Assembly (NCBI RefSeq): GCF_006494365.1
Contig: NZ_VHIP01000012.1
Span: forward strand, 1-64,000
Reading direction: 5' to 3'
Length of the DNA stretch: 64,000 bases
From: Aestuariibacter sp. GS-14
GTDB taxonomy: Bacteria > Pseudomonadota > Gammaproteobacteria > Enterobacterales > Alteromonadaceae
A model generated the notes under the pieces. The model saw nothing but the letters and a program-made list of their open reading frames with translations. It had not been told where the DNA came from and did not search any database. The position numbers were made by a program, and so were the translations under genes. How positions within the stretch are numbered: position 1 is the stretch's first letter; the number at the start of each line of letters is the position of its first letter. Shown here in pieces: positions 18,590 through 28,620 of the stretch.

Positions 18590-19270
18590 ATGGAAAAACG
18601 TCTTATCTGGGATATTCCTACCCGGCTTTTCCACTGGCTGCTGGTAGCCTGTATTGTTGCTCAGTACCTGACAGCAGAAGTATTTGATGCCATCGACTGG
18701 CATTTTAAGATTGGTTATTTCACTCTCGGACTCATTTTGTTCCGCCTTTGCTGGGGATTTATCGGCACAACCTACGCGAAGTTCAGCCAGTTTGTAACCG
18801 GTCCGGGTAAAGTCATTGCTTATGCAAAAACACTGGGAAACAAGCACTCCGAAGAACACGCGGGCCACAATCCGATGGGAGGCTGGATGGTCATTGCGTT
18901 ACTACTGTTAGTTGCCTTACAAGGTATCAGCGGATTGTTTATTACCGACGATATTGTTAACAATGGCCCATATTACGACGCGGTATCCGAAGCCACACGC
19001 GACATAATGAATGCGATACATCACACCGCATTTAATGTGTTGTTAGCCGCCATAGTGCTGCACGTGGGCGCGGTGGTGTTTTACGCCCGTTTCAAGCAGC
19101 AATTACTGGTACCCGCTATGCTACACGGCAAAAAGTCCACTAACGCCCCAGGCATCAGCTCATCGCGTTTAGTGCTGGCAGCCATACTGGCCCTGGTTGT
19201 TATTGCACTGATGTATTGGGTAATTGAAGTATTGCCACCTGAACCTGTGGTTGAAGAATTTTTCTATTAA
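18590..19270 (+). CDS. Cytochrome b561 family membrane protein
   Basis: A 226-residue membrane protein with about four to five transmembrane helices. It opens with WDIPTRLFHWLLVACIVAQY, the hallmark of bacterial di-heme b561/Ni-Fe-hydrogenase b-type subunits. Histidines in FHW, AEHAGHNPMG and IHHTAFNVLLAAIVLHVGAV are candidate heme ligands. It probably passes electrons between quinol and a periplasmic c-type cytochrome; a cytochrome c' gene lies about 5 kb away but is not adjacent. The start is ATG 18590, preceded by GGAG at 18578-18581. Confidence 0.88.
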   Translation: MEKRLIWDIPTRLFHWLLVACIVAQYLTAEVFDAIDWHFKIGYFTLGLILFRLCWGFIGTTYAKFSQFVTGPGKVIAYAKTLGNKHSEEHAGHNPMGGWMVIALLLLVALQGISGLFITDDIVNNGPYYDAVSEATRDIMNAIHHTAFNVLLAAIVLHVGAVVFYARFKQQLLVPAMLHGKKSTNAPGISSSRLVLAAILALVVIALMYWVIEVLPPEPVVEEFFY

Positions 19271-19280
19271 TCAAAGCAAT

Positions 19281-19301
19281 AAAGGGGCACATTGCCCCTT
19301 T
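19281..19301. terminator. Terminator between convergent b561 and DUF3392 genes
   Basis: AAAGGGGCA (19281-19289) pairs with TGCCCCTTT (19293-19301) around a 3-nt loop, 10 nt after the b561 stop. The A/T ends make it usable in both directions. Confidence 0.8.
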
Positions 19302-19331
19302 ATATCGTAACTGGAACAAATAAGCCGCCTG

Positions 19332-19655
19332 TTAAATGTAACGTCGTCTTTCGGCAGCCAGTCCTAGAGCAAAAAACGCTACAACGAACGCCAGGCCACG
19401 ATATTCATAACCAATATAATTGAATAAGTGATGCACGAAAGGCGCACCATACACGGTTAATGCGCCATAACCAAAGGCGCATAACACCACAAACAATATA
19501 CAGCGGATCACAAAGTGATAAGGCGCCAGACTGCGTTTAACCTGCTTATTGATGATATCGCCATAGACCACCAGTAAGGTAGCCAGCAGCATCAGACTCA
19601 TTTCGTCAAAATATTCTGCCAGAATATGGCTAATGTGGATGGTATAGGCAGACAA
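19332..19655 (-). CDS. DUF3392 small membrane protein
   Basis: A protein of about 107 residues with three hydrophobic helices. It carries the family signature LLVVYGDIINKQVKR, then FVIRCILFVVLCAFGYG, and the terminal LGLAAERRR. The function is unknown; the family is common in Alteromonadales and Vibrionales. The frame stays open to an ATG at 19748, but that ATG sits inside the prpE terminator, so I prefer TTG 19655, preceded by GGAG at a proper distance, which gives the usual family length. The gene lies directly downstream of prpE. Confidence 0.75.
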   Translation of the reverse strand: MSAYTIHISHILAEYFDEMSLMLLATLLVVYGDIINKQVKRSLAPYHFVIRCILFVVLCAFGYGALTVYGAPFVHHLFNYIGYEYRGLAFVVAFFALGLAAERRRYI

Positions 19656-19715
19656 CTCAACAACTCCAACCTCAGTAATTTGGCGTATTCTGAAAGGCCG
19701 AACGCTTACTGTCAA

Positions 19716-19745
19716 AATAAAAAAAAGCCGGTAAAGCATACCGGC
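19716..19745 (-). terminator. Terminator after prpE
   Basis: On the minus strand the stem GCCGGTA / TACCGGC (19745-19727) with a 5-nt loop runs into a long T-tract (19726-19716). It is a classic intrinsic terminator, 66 nt after the prpE stop. Confidence 0.9.
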
Positions 19746-19810
19746 CAATACAGAGAACGCACTCTGTTGGATGTTGAAATTAAAACGCCAAATGGTAAGG
19801 CGATTGTGAA

Positions 19811-21706
19811 TTACTCTGACGCCACCAACCCCTGCGCTTTCATAATGGATTCGATTTCCGGCACACTTGCCGGGTCGTCGATTGTAGATGGCACTGCAAC
19901 TTCCTGATTAGCGGCAATCTGACGCAATAATTTGCGCAGAATCTTACCCGACCGGGTTTTCGGCAATCGCGGTACTACAACAGCCCGTTTGAAACACGCA
20001 ATAGGCCCAATTTCCTTCCTAACCATGGCAACCAGCTCTTTTTGCAGATCGTCGTGATCGATGTCGTAACCATCTTTTAATAACACGAGCCCTACCGGCT
20101 CCTGCCCTTTTAAGGGATCATGCACACCAATGACGCTGCATTCGGCCACTGCATCGTGTGCCGCCAGAATCTCTTCCATTTCGCCGGTAGACAGGCGATG
20201 ACCGGCCACATTAATTACGTCATCGGTACGCCCCATAATAAACACGTAGCCTTCATCGTCCTTATAGCCACCATCGCCTGAACAGTAATAACCAGGGAAA
20301 TCGCTGAGATAACCAGATTTAAATCGATTCAGGTCGCCCCAAATGGTAGCCAGACAACTAGGCGGCAACGGCAACTTGATGGCAATGGCGCCCTGCTCAC
20401 CGGCCGGTAGCTCATTACCACGTGCATCCAGAACCTGCACATTAAATCCTGGTGTGGGTAACGTTGATGAACCCGGTTTTGCTGGTTTTGGCTCAACCCC
20501 CATCAAATTTGCACAAATTGCCCAGCCAGTTTCGGTTTGCCACCAGTGGTCTACCACCGGCTTACCGGTTTTATCAACGGTCCATAAATACGTGGGCGGA
20601 TCCAATCGTTCACCGGCCATAAATATAGTGTCCAGCGATGAAATATCGTATTTGCTCAATTCAGCCGCTTCAGGGTCTTCTTTGCGAATCGCTCTGAACG
20701 CCGTTGGCGCGGCAAACAGGGCTTTAATTTTATACTCGTCCACCATACGCCAGAACGCACCGGCATCGGGTGTGCGCACCGGCTTACCTTCATAAACAAC
20801 GGTAGTGCAGCCGTGTAATAACGGGCCGTAAACAATATAGGAGTGACCCACCACCCAACCTACATCGGATGCGGCCCAAAACACGTCGCCGGGCTGCATG
20901 TTGTATACCGCTGACATGGAATACTTCAGCGCAACAGCATGTCCGCCGTTTTCACGTACCACGCCTTTTGGCTTTCCAGTTGTGCCAGAGGTATAAAGAA
21001 TGTAAAGCGGATCAGTACCTTTTACCGAAACACAATCCGCTGGTGTGGCTGCTGCCATTGCGTCATGCCAGTCGATGTCTCTGCCAGCAACAAGTGCAGC
21101 CTTTGCCTGTGGCCGCTGCAGTACTATACAAGCTTGTGGTTTATGTGAAGATTGTTCAATCGCATTGTCGACAAGTGGCTTATATTCAATCACCTTTGCC
21201 ACTTCTATTCCGCATGAGGCGGTTACAATTAGTTTAGGTTCAGCATCTTCAATTCGCACCGCCAGTTCATGAGGTGCAAAGCCGCCAAAAACCACCGAAT
21301 GAATCGCACCAAGACGCGCAATAGCCAGCATAGCCACAACCGCTTCGGTGATCATTGGCATGTACACAACAACCCTATCGCCCTTCTCTACTCCCTGGCT
21401 TTGCAGTACACCGGCAAACAAAGCAACCTGATTTTGTAACTCTCCATAACTCAGTGTTTGCTTGGTTCCGGTAACCGGAGAATCGTAGATGATGGCGGTT
21501 TGATCACCTCGCCCCTGCTCTACATGGTAATCAACGGCCATGTAACAGGTATTCATTTCACCGTCGTCAAACCAGTGATATATACCGTCGTTGTCCTGAC
21601 TCAAAATGGTTTGTGGTGCGGTGTACCAGGGTAACGCGCGGGCTTGTTCTGCCCAAAATAATTCTGGTTGTTCAATAGAACGCTGATATTCGGTTTGGTA
21701 TGACAT
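19811..21706 (-). CDS. prpE: Propionate--CoA ligase (acetyl-CoA synthetase family)
   Basis: A 631-residue acyl-adenylate-forming enzyme that activates propionate (and often acetate) to the CoA thioester. The phosphate loop YTSGTTGKPKGVVR, the DHWWQTETGWAI segment and the C-terminal acetylatable lysine in RSGKILRKLL are all present. Overall sequence and length fit PrpE better than Acs (about 650 residues, with a different N-terminus); the acyl preference is inferred. The start is MSYQTEYQRS at 21706. Acetate and propionate-CoA ligases are typical targets of CrbS/CrbR, and homologues of both are nearby. Confidence 0.9.
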   Translation of the reverse strand: MSYQTEYQRSIEQPELFWAEQARALPWYTAPQTILSQDNDGIYHWFDDGEMNTCYMAVDYHVEQGRGDQTAIIYDSPVTGTKQTLSYGELQNQVALFAGVLQSQGVEKGDRVVVYMPMITEAVVAMLAIARLGAIHSVVFGGFAPHELAVRIEDAEPKLIVTASCGIEVAKVIEYKPLVDNAIEQSSHKPQACIVLQRPQAKAALVAGRDIDWHDAMAAATPADCVSVKGTDPLYILYTSGTTGKPKGVVRENGGHAVALKYSMSAVYNMQPGDVFWAASDVGWVVGHSYIVYGPLLHGCTTVVYEGKPVRTPDAGAFWRMVDEYKIKALFAAPTAFRAIRKEDPEAAELSKYDISSLDTIFMAGERLDPPTYLWTVDKTGKPVVDHWWQTETGWAICANLMGVEPKPAKPGSSTLPTPGFNVQVLDARGNELPAGEQGAIAIKLPLPPSCLATIWGDLNRFKSGYLSDFPGYYCSGDGGYKDDEGYVFIMGRTDDVINVAGHRLSTGEMEEILAAHDAVAECSVIGVHDPLKGQEPVGLVLLKDGYDIDHDDLQKELVAMVRKEIGPIACFKRAVVVPRLPKTRSGKILRKLLRQIAANQEVAVPSTIDDPASVPEIESIMKAQGLVASE

Positions 21707-21806
21707 ACGCGTGCATTTCCTAATTATTTTATGGCAGTTCTGAAACATGCTTTGAAAGTTTCACTGTGCCATTACATTAATAGAAAATGAGAAAAATGCG
21801 CATAAG

Positions 21807-21815
21807 ACTATGGGC
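21807..21815. promoter_or_regulatory. Word shared with the TonB receptor promoter (ACTATGGGC)
   Basis: ACTATGGGC sits between inverted ATAAG/CTTAT arms, about 100 nt upstream of prpE. The identical 9-mer occurs at 41209-41217 between the TonB receptor and permease genes. It is a candidate half-site for the response regulator at 37991-38641. This is inference from two copies only. Confidence 0.3.
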
Positions 21816-21859
21816 TTATATGTCGACAATTTTACTTATTATGGCTATTTATCAACCGC

Positions 21860-24427
21860 CTAACTTAAGACATTTTCACTCACCAGCACTTTGTCTAGCC
21901 AGGCATCTTCTTTCAGTGGTTTAGAAAAATAAAATCCCTGAAAATAGCTACAACCGCGGTGTTTTAAGTATTCCCACTGAAATGCATTCTCTATACCTTC
22001 GGCAACAGTACTCACATTCAGGGCATGAGCCAGATTGACAATTGAGTCGACAATCGGCACATCTTCGTCTTGGAAGGTAATTTCATCAACAAAATACCTG
22101 TCTATCTTCAATTCAGATATGGGAAGCTCTTTTAAGTAGCTCAAACTCGAATAGCCAGTACCAAAATCATCAATTGAGAACGAAAACCCTTCGTGCCCCA
22201 GTGATTCCATACGCTCCCTGACTAATTCAACGCTGCTTATCAGTGTGGTTTCTGTAATTTCCAGCATTAACATATCCGGACTCACACGCCATTTATTCAC
22301 CGTATCCAGTAACTGTTTGGCAAAATCTGCACGCACAATATGCCGCCCACTAATATTCACCGCGATACGCGTTCGCAGTCCCTGGTCATAGCAATGACGC
22401 AGCAATCTGCATGCTTCGTCCATTACCCAGTTACCAATGTCGATAATGGCATCACTCTCTTCAGCGACAGGGATAAATTCAGCCGGACTAATGAATCCCA
22501 GTTCAGGATGTTCCCAACGGATCAGGGCTTCTGAACTGATGATTTGCTCGCTGGCGTCGTACTGAGGCTGCAGCATAAGGTAAAATTCGCGATTTTCTAA
22601 GGCGCGGGCAAATGAGTGAGAAATTTCCTGATAGCGATCGTAGTCGTCAAATGCCGTTTTATCCAACGCAAGCATGCCTCCAGGCCCTTGCTTTTTAGCT
22701 CTTTTCTTGCCAAACGTAAGTACGCCGTTGATCTTTTCGTAGGTCGCTTTTTTGGCCTCCAAACGACACGAAGCAATGGCGGCAGTGACATTGTGGACTA
22801 ATTTGGAAATAGTGAGCGGCGCAGAAATTTGCTTGTGGCATTCCCATTCAATACTATCGAGTAACACACCGGACTGCTTTGTCTCGTTGTCTATAGGCGT
22901 GGTAGATAAAATCATAAAATTATCGCCAATGCCCCGGTAAAGGGTTAGCTCTGCTGGTAAGAGTTTTTTAAGCCGCAGACCCAGAGTTTTTAGAATAGCA
23001 TCGCCAACGTGTTTGCCAAACGACAGGTTGTATTGCGTAAAGTTATCCATATCAATCAGGCAACAGTATATATCCACTGAGCGGAACTGACTGGCAGACT
23101 GCTGTAACAAACGCTCCAGATCTTTCTCAAATGACCGCATATTAGGTAATTGGGTCATAGCGTCAAAGTAGGCAGCGTTGTAGATATCCTCAATGGCTTT
23201 CTTGCGCTCCGTGATATCTTTAACAATACCCACAAACTGTCGCTGGCCGTGCTGAATCACTTCTGAAATCGACAGTTCAATTGGAAATTCAGCTCCACTT
23301 TTGTGCCTGCCAGTTAACTCTCTGCCAATGCCAATGATTCTGGCCTGCCCGGTTTCAACATAATGATGGATATAGTCATCATGGTATTTACCGTAAGACT
23401 CAGGCATGAGTATTTTTATGTTCTTGCCTATCACTTCTGCTGGCAAATAGCCAAAGACAGACGCGAGGGATTTATTAGCTGTGAGGATTTTTCCTGACAC
23501 ATCAATGGTAACTACGGCATCATTCAGATTATCCAGAATCGCCGACAGATACGCGGTGTTATTGTGTTCAGTTTCAAGTAAACGGTATGCCTCGGTAATG
23601 TCTTCTAATGCGCCGTAAATGTGCGTTACCCAGCCATTTTTATAACGCGCTTTACCCGTCGCTTTAACCCGAATCGACTGCCCATCAACTCGGTTCAGAA
23701 ACCCCTCATGGCAATATTCCTTGCCTTCTTTGATAACCCGGTTAAATGCCTCCTCAATGGCAATTCTCGACTCAGGAGGAAAATAGGTCATCGCGGTTTC
23801 AATGGTAACTGGCGTACCTGGCGGCAAGCCATATAGCGCGAACATTTCGTCGGTCCACACCACCTTTCCGGTAGCCAGTTCAACTTCCCAACCACCGGTT
23901 TTTGAGATTGCACCTATTTCGTTGAGTAAATCCAGTTTGCGATGCAATTTTGTGTTGGTTTGTAAGGCCGGGCACACACTGTGTAATTGCTGAGTGAGTG
24001 CAAAACTCAAACGCTCCGCGGCAATATTTAACGCGGCTTCAACCAGTGGCGCTGAATACCGATCGGGCTCGTTAAATGACACAATACAGCCTACACGCAG
24101 GTCATCGGGGTAACGTATTAAACGTGCAGAAAGTACATACTGTGATTCGAATACAACGCGATCGATATGTAATGATGTAATGTCCAGGAAATCAGCATGG
24201 GGTGCCGCCCTGGCTTTAGCAATAAAGTGGATAGATTGCGTTGCGGTAGCCTTGTGACCAACAAAACAATACACCACGTGCAGAGGCGTAAGATCGTCTG
24301 CAAGTGAAATAATAGCCCCACCCGCACCGTTAGCAAGAGACACCAGTTGTTCTGTGATATCCCTAATATCTACGCCGGGTAATGACTCAAGTACGTTTTG
24401 AGGTTTCTGATCCTGAATATCCGACAC
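21860..24427 (-). CDS. PAS-PAS-GGDEF(degenerate)-EAL protein, c-di-GMP phosphodiesterase
   Basis: An 855-residue soluble signalling protein. The N-terminal ~165 residues resemble a GAF-type sensor. Two PAS domains follow (about 170-290 and 290-415, the second with a PAC motif ending FVGIVKDITERKKA), then a GGDEF domain and an EAL domain. The GGDEF signature is degraded to RGIGDNF, so cyclase activity is unlikely. The EAL site is intact: SEALIRW, DDFGTGYSSL and VAEGIEN. It should therefore hydrolyse c-di-GMP. The start is GTG 24427, with a weak ribosome-binding site. Confidence 0.92.
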   Translation of the reverse strand: MSDIQDQKPQNVLESLPGVDIRDITEQLVSLANGAGGAIISLADDLTPLHVVYCFVGHKATATQSIHFIAKARAAPHADFLDITSLHIDRVVFESQYVLSARLIRYPDDLRVGCIVSFNEPDRYSAPLVEAALNIAAERLSFALTQQLHSVCPALQTNTKLHRKLDLLNEIGAISKTGGWEVELATGKVVWTDEMFALYGLPPGTPVTIETAMTYFPPESRIAIEEAFNRVIKEGKEYCHEGFLNRVDGQSIRVKATGKARYKNGWVTHIYGALEDITEAYRLLETEHNNTAYLSAILDNLNDAVVTIDVSGKILTANKSLASVFGYLPAEVIGKNIKILMPESYGKYHDDYIHHYVETGQARIIGIGRELTGRHKSGAEFPIELSISEVIQHGQRQFVGIVKDITERKKAIEDIYNAAYFDAMTQLPNMRSFEKDLERLLQQSASQFRSVDIYCCLIDMDNFTQYNLSFGKHVGDAILKTLGLRLKKLLPAELTLYRGIGDNFMILSTTPIDNETKQSGVLLDSIEWECHKQISAPLTISKLVHNVTAAIASCRLEAKKATYEKINGVLTFGKKRAKKQGPGGMLALDKTAFDDYDRYQEISHSFARALENREFYLMLQPQYDASEQIISSEALIRWEHPELGFISPAEFIPVAEESDAIIDIGNWVMDEACRLLRHCYDQGLRTRIAVNISGRHIVRADFAKQLLDTVNKWRVSPDMLMLEITETTLISSVELVRERMESLGHEGFSFSIDDFGTGYSSLSYLKELPISELKIDRYFVDEITFQDEDVPIVDSIVNLAHALNVSTVAEGIENAFQWEYLKHRGCSYFQGFYFSKPLKEDAWLDKVLVSENVLS

Positions 24428-24626
24428 GTTGTACTCGTTTAAAATGGCACGCGCACTGTGAAATTTAAATCAGCAGCGTGTAATACTTGTCGACAAAAGT
24501 CCTGGCGAATGACGCTAATCTAATAATAGGAAACAAAATTTAAATTTACCAACGTTGTGCAGAAAATCAGCAAAAATCAGGTAAATTTAGCGTAAATAGT
24601 AGGATGAATAACAACGCAGTTGGTGC

Positions 24627-24665
24627 AAAAACAGCACAGGCAGCGTTAAAAACACTGCCTGTGCT
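24627..24665 (-). terminator. Terminator after cytochrome c'
   Basis: An 11-bp perfect stem AGCACAGGCAG / CTGCCTGTGCT (24633-24665) is followed on the minus strand by GTTTTTG. It lies 10 nt after the cytochrome c' stop. Confidence 0.85.
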
Positions 24666-24674
24666 TTATCGCTG

Positions 24675-25148
24675 TTACTCTTTGTAATCGTCGTGGCACG
24701 ACTTACAGGTACCACCTAAACCAGCAATGGCTTTTGCATAAGCACTTTCATCGCCTGACGCAGAAGCAGCCTGAATATCCATCGCCACTTTTTTCAGCGC
24801 GGCAATTTTGTCTTTTGCATCGGCTTCATTGCTAAACAATGCAGGCTTTGCATCGGTAGGCACGTCAAATCCGGTGGTATCAACTAACAGATAGTCAGCC
24901 ATCATGTCTGCCAACTGCTCCAGGCGCATGCCATTGGTTTTCATCACTGCCGGATCAAACTTCTCCATTTTAAGCATGCCAAACATAGGAGCCGCATTGC
25001 TTTTTACCAGTTGGAACAACGACTGACGATACTCCACTGCCGCTTCAGCATGTTTTTCTGACGCCGCTTTAGCTGCCATTGCACTGCCGCTTAATACTGT
25101 ACCTGCTGCACATACTGCCAGTAATCCTGAGGCTATGACTTTTTTCAT
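24675..25148 (-). CDS. Cytochrome c' (periplasmic)
   Basis: A 157-residue precursor. A Sec signal peptide (MKKVIASGLLAVCAAGTVL...) with cleavage near AMA-AKA leads into a predominantly helical domain of the four-helix-bundle type. A single heme motif, CKSCH, lies at residues 148-152 close to the C-terminus, as is diagnostic for cytochrome c'. Such proteins have a five-coordinate heme that binds NO or CO, and are thought to buffer nitric oxide. It is monocistronic, with a strong terminator. Confidence 0.93.
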   Translation of the reverse strand: MKKVIASGLLAVCAAGTVLSGSAMAAKAASEKHAEAAVEYRQSLFQLVKSNAAPMFGMLKMEKFDPAVMKTNGMRLEQLADMMADYLLVDTTGFDVPTDAKPALFSNEADAKDKIAALKKVAMDIQAASASGDESAYAKAIAGLGGTCKSCHDDYKE

Positions 25149-25247
25149 GTTGCCTGTCTCCCTAATCGTTTGGAAAGTGAATGTTATTTTTTAACAAGAA
25201 AATAGATAACGCACACCAGTGACTTGACGGTAATTTCTGGCGCGCAC

Positions 25248-25286
25248 ATAAAAAAACACGCAATTGCTATAGTGAACAATTGCGTG
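25248..25286 (-). terminator. Terminator after dnaJ
   Basis: A perfect 10-bp stem CACGCAATTG / CAATTGCGTG (25257-25286) is followed on the minus strand by a run of T (25256-25250). It lies 50 nt after the dnaJ stop. Confidence 0.9.
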
Positions 25287-25335
25287 TCTCTCAACAAGGT
25301 TTATTCGGTTAACCGAACAAAAAAGCGCGCTGAGC

Positions 25336-26469
25336 TTAGTTGGTCAGGTCGTCGAAGAACTTCTTCACACCATCAAAAAAGCCCTGCTCTTTCGGACGGT
25401 GTTTCGCTGCGTCCGTACCCTGCCCCATAGAATCTTCCAACTCACGCAGTAAGTCTTTCTGTTTTGACGACAGGTTTACCGGTGTTTCTACCACCACTTT
25501 ACACAGCAAATCGCCAACAACGCCACTGCGTACCGATTTCACACCTTTGCCGCGCAAACGGAACATACGACCAGTTTGAGTTTCCGGGCTGATTTTCAGT
25601 TTTACTTTTCCTTCCAGGGTAGGTACCTGTAATTCACCACCCAATGCGGCGGTAGTAAAACTCAACGGCACTTCGCAATACAGGTTATTGCCGTCGCGCG
25701 TAAAGATATCGTGCTCGCGTACGTGAACCTGAACATACAGATCCCCTGGCGGCGCACCGTTTTCGCCAGCTTCACCCTCGCCACTCAAACGAATGCGATC
25801 GCCGGTGTCCACACCAGCCGGGATTTTAACTGATAACGTTTTCGTTTTTTCGGTGCGGCCCTGACCATGACACTCGTTGCATGGATCAGAGATAATTTTG
25901 CCGCGACCTGAACACGTTGGACAGGTTTGCTGTACTGCAAAAAAGCCCTGACGCATTTGTACCTGACCATTACCATGACAGGTTGGACAGGTTTTAGGGC
26001 TACTGCCTTTTTTAGCACCTGAACCGTGACACGGTTCACAGGCCACTAGCGTAGGCACACGAATTTCCACTTCTTTACCACGAACCGCTTCTTCCAGCGA
26101 CATTTCGAGGTTGTAACGCAAATCTGCGCCCTGGCGTGCTCTTGACTGACGACCGCGGCCACCACCAAAGATATCGCCAAACACATCACCAAAAATATCG
26201 CCAAAGTCAGCGCCGCCGCCAAAGCCGGCCCCACCGCGATTCGGATCAACGCCCGCATGACCATACTGATCGTAAGCAGCGCGTTTTTGTGAATCAGTCA
26301 GTACTTCATAGGCTTCCTGGATTTCTTTAAACTTTTCTTCCAGTGCTTTATCGCCCTGAGTACGGTCAGGGTGGTACTTCATAGCCAGTTTTTTGTACGC
26401 TTTTTTAATTTCGCGCTCGCCGGTTCCTTTGTCCACGCCAAGCACTTCGTAGTAATCTCGTTTCGACAT
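25336..26469 (-). CDS. dnaJ: Chaperone DnaJ (Hsp40)
   Basis: A 377-residue co-chaperone that stimulates the DnaK ATPase and delivers substrates. The J domain carries HPD in [11 protein letters not shown] Gly/Phe-rich linker (about 75-115), four CxxCxGxG zinc motifs ([32 protein letters not shown]; about 145-215) and the C-terminal substrate-binding domains follow. It is a complete type I DnaJ. It lies downstream of dnaK across a 144-nt gap that contains an intrinsic terminator, so dnaJ output may be lower than dnaK or driven by its own promoter. Confidence 0.98.
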   Translation of the reverse strand: MSKRDYYEVLGVDKGTGEREIKKAYKKLAMKYHPDRTQGDKALEEKFKEIQEAYEVLTDSQKRAAYDQYGHAGVDPNRGGAGFGGGADFGDIFGDVFGDIFGGGRGRQSRARQGADLRYNLEMSLEEAVRGKEVEIRVPTLVACEPCHGSGAKKGSSPKTCPTCHGNGQVQMRQGFFAVQQTCPTCSGRGKIISDPCNECHGQGRTEKTKTLSVKIPAGVDTGDRIRLSGEGEAGENGAPPGDLYVQVHVREHDIFTRDGNNLYCEVPLSFTTAALGGELQVPTLEGKVKLKISPETQTGRMFRLRGKGVKSVRSGVVGDLLCKVVVETPVNLSSKQKDLLRELEDSMGQGTDAAKHRPKEQGFFDGVKKFFDDLTN

Positions 26470-26536
26470 ATCGCTCGCTATTCCTACCCGATTATCACAA
26501 CCCTGACGGGCTGTAAAAATTCTGCTTCATTTACAT

Positions 26537-26570
26537 AAAAAGGCGCAACAAGCTTTTCCCTGCTGCGCCT
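26537..26570 (-). terminator. Terminator between dnaK and dnaJ
   Basis: On the minus strand the stem AGGCGCA / TGCGCCT (26570-26541), extended by weaker internal pairing, runs into TTTTT (26541-26537). It lies 43 nt after the dnaK stop and 68 nt before dnaJ. Confidence 0.75.
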
Positions 26571-26613
26571 GAGAGTGCAACCTGACCCGGTGCTTCACCG
26601 GGCTGGGTACAAC

Positions 26614-28536
26614 TTACTTCTTGTCGTCTTTCACTTCTTCAAATTCAGCGTCAACAACATCGTCTTCAGGCTTGCCTTTGCTTGCACCAGCATCTGTTGC
26701 ACCGGCACCTGCCGCAGCTTGCTGGGCCTGAGCAGCTTCCATCAGTTTAGAAGACGCTTGGATCAGCTCCTGAGTCTTCGCTTCGATGGCCGCTTTATCT
26801 TCGCCTTTCGCTGCAGTTTCCAACGCCGATAGCGCTGCCTCAATTGGCGCTTTATCGTCGGCACTCAGTGCATCGCCCACTTCTTCAAGTTGCTTGCGAG
26901 TAGCGTGGATCATGCCGTCAGCCTGGTTGCGCGCCTGAATCAGTTCTTCGAACTTCTTGTCGGCTTCTTTATTCGCTTCCGCGTCAGCAACCATTTTCTC
27001 GATTTCTTCTTCGTTCAGACCAGACGATGCCTGAATGGTGATCTTCTGCTCTTTTGCTGTGTCTTTGTCTTTCGCAGACACGTGCAGGATACCGTCAGCA
27101 TCGATATCGAAGGTTACTTCGATTTGCGGCACACCGCGCGACGCAGGACGAATACCTTCCAGGTTAAACTGGCCTAGTGACTTGTTGCCAGACGCCTGCT
27201 TACGCTCACCCTGAAGTACGTGTACTGTTACCGCAGACTGGTTGTCTTCAGCAGTAGAGAAGGTTTGCGATTTCTTAGTAGGAATCGTCGTGTTCTTCTC
27301 GATTAGCGCCGTCATTACGCCGCCCATGGTTTCAATACCTAAAGACAGAGGTGTTACGTCAAGCAACAGTACGTCTTTTACTTCACCAGACAATACACCG
27401 CCCTGAATCGCCGCACCCACCGCTACTGCTTCGTCCGGGTTAACGTCTTTACGTGGCTCTTTGCCAAAGAATTCAGTTACGTACTTCTGAACCAGCGGCA
27501 TACGAGTCTGACCACCAACCAGGATGATGTCATTGATATCGCTAACCGACAGGTCGGCATCTGCCAGTGCCTGTTTAACCGGGTTCAGCGACTCTTTCAC
27601 CATGTCTTCAACCAGTGATTCCAGTTTCGCACGCGTTAATTTAATCGCTAAGTGCTTAGGACCTGACGCATCAGCTGTGATGTAAGGCAGGTTCACTTCG
27701 GTTTGTTGTGAAGACGACAGTTCAATCTTCGCTTTTTCACCGGCTTCTTTCAGACGTTGCATTGCCAGCGGATCTTTGCGCAGGTCGATGCCTTGATCTT
27801 TCTTAAACTCTTCAACCAGGTAGTTAATTACACGGTTGTCGAAGTCTTCACCACCTAAGTGCGTGTCACCGTTGGTAGCCAGTACTTCAAAAGTGTGTTC
27901 GCCGTCTACTTCATCAATTTCGATGATAGAGATATCGAATGTACCACCACCTAAGTCGTAAACCGCAACAACGTTATCGCCTTTCTTCTTGTCCATGCCG
28001 TAAGCAAGGGCAGCAGCTGTTGGCTCGTTGATAATACGTTTTACTTCCAGACCTGCAATACGGCCTGCATCTTTAGTGGCCTGACGCTGAGAATCGTTAA
28101 AGTAAGCCGGTACAGTGATTACCGCGCCTGTTACTTTTTCGCCCAGGAAATCCTCGGCGGTTTTCTTCATCTTTTTCAGTACTTCAGCAGAAATTTGTGG
28201 AGGCGCCATTTTTTCGCCTTTCACTTCTACCCATGCGTCACCATTGTCTGCCTTGGCAATTTTGTAAGGCATGATGTCGATGTCGCGCTGTACTTCTTTA
28301 TCTTCAAAACGACGACCAATCAAACGTTTGATTGCAAACAGTGTGTTAGTTGGGTTAGTCACCGCCTGACGCTTTGCAGACTGACCTACCAGTGTTTCAC
28401 CGTCGTTGGTATAAGCGATAATTGAGGGCGTGGTGCGGTCACCTTCCGCGTTTTCAATTACTCGCGGTTTGTCGCCGTCTAGAACTGCGACACATGAATT
28501 TGTTGTACCTAAATCGATACCAATGATTTTACCCAT
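26614..28536 (-). CDS. dnaK: Chaperone DnaK (Hsp70)
   Basis: A 640-residue ATP-dependent chaperone. The nucleotide-binding domain starts [18 protein letters not shown] and holds [14 protein letters not shown] and [10 protein letters not shown]. The substrate-binding domain and helical lid follow, and the protein ends with the typical acidic tail [14 protein letters not shown]. The start is ATG 28536, preceded by GGAGAC; an extension to 28602 is not conserved. The gene lies 84 nt downstream of grpE. The gap contains a hairpin that overlaps a possible second heat-shock promoter. Confidence 0.98.
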   Translation of the reverse strand: MGKIIGIDLGTTNSCVAVLDGDKPRVIENAEGDRTTPSIIAYTNDGETLVGQSAKRQAVTNPTNTLFAIKRLIGRRFEDKEVQRDIDIMPYKIAKADNGDAWVEVKGEKMAPPQISAEVLKKMKKTAEDFLGEKVTGAVITVPAYFNDSQRQATKDAGRIAGLEVKRIINEPTAAALAYGMDKKKGDNVVAVYDLGGGTFDISIIEIDEVDGEHTFEVLATNGDTHLGGEDFDNRVINYLVEEFKKDQGIDLRKDPLAMQRLKEAGEKAKIELSSSQQTEVNLPYITADASGPKHLAIKLTRAKLESLVEDMVKESLNPVKQALADADLSVSDINDIILVGGQTRMPLVQKYVTEFFGKEPRKDVNPDEAVAVGAAIQGGVLSGEVKDVLLLDVTPLSLGIETMGGVMTALIEKNTTIPTKKSQTFSTAEDNQSAVTVHVLQGERKQASGNKSLGQFNLEGIRPASRGVPQIEVTFDIDADGILHVSAKDKDTAKEQKITIQASSGLNEEEIEKMVADAEANKEADKKFEELIQARNQADGMIHATRKQLEEVGDALSADDKAPIEAALSALETAAKGEDKAAIEAKTQELIQASSKLMEAAQAQQAAAGAGATDAGASKGKPEDDVVDAEFEEVKDDKK

Positions 28537-28576
28537 TACGTGTCTCCAAAAAGTATTCTGTAATCTTGCGTAATTA

Positions 28577-28603
28577 GTGGGGTTATTCCCCACTGATTTC
28601 AAT
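28577..28603 (-). promoter_or_regulatory. Possible sigma-32 promoter or hairpin before dnaK
   Basis: On the minus strand ATTGAAA (28603-28597) and CCCCAC (28582-28577) are separated by 14 bp, resembling the sigma-32 consensus CTTGAAA / CCCCATNT with mismatches. The same bases form the inverted repeat AGTGGGG-AATA-ACCCCACT, so the signal may instead be an intercistronic hairpin. Confidence 0.4.
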
Positions 28604-28620
28604 AGTTGCTGTAAAAATTT

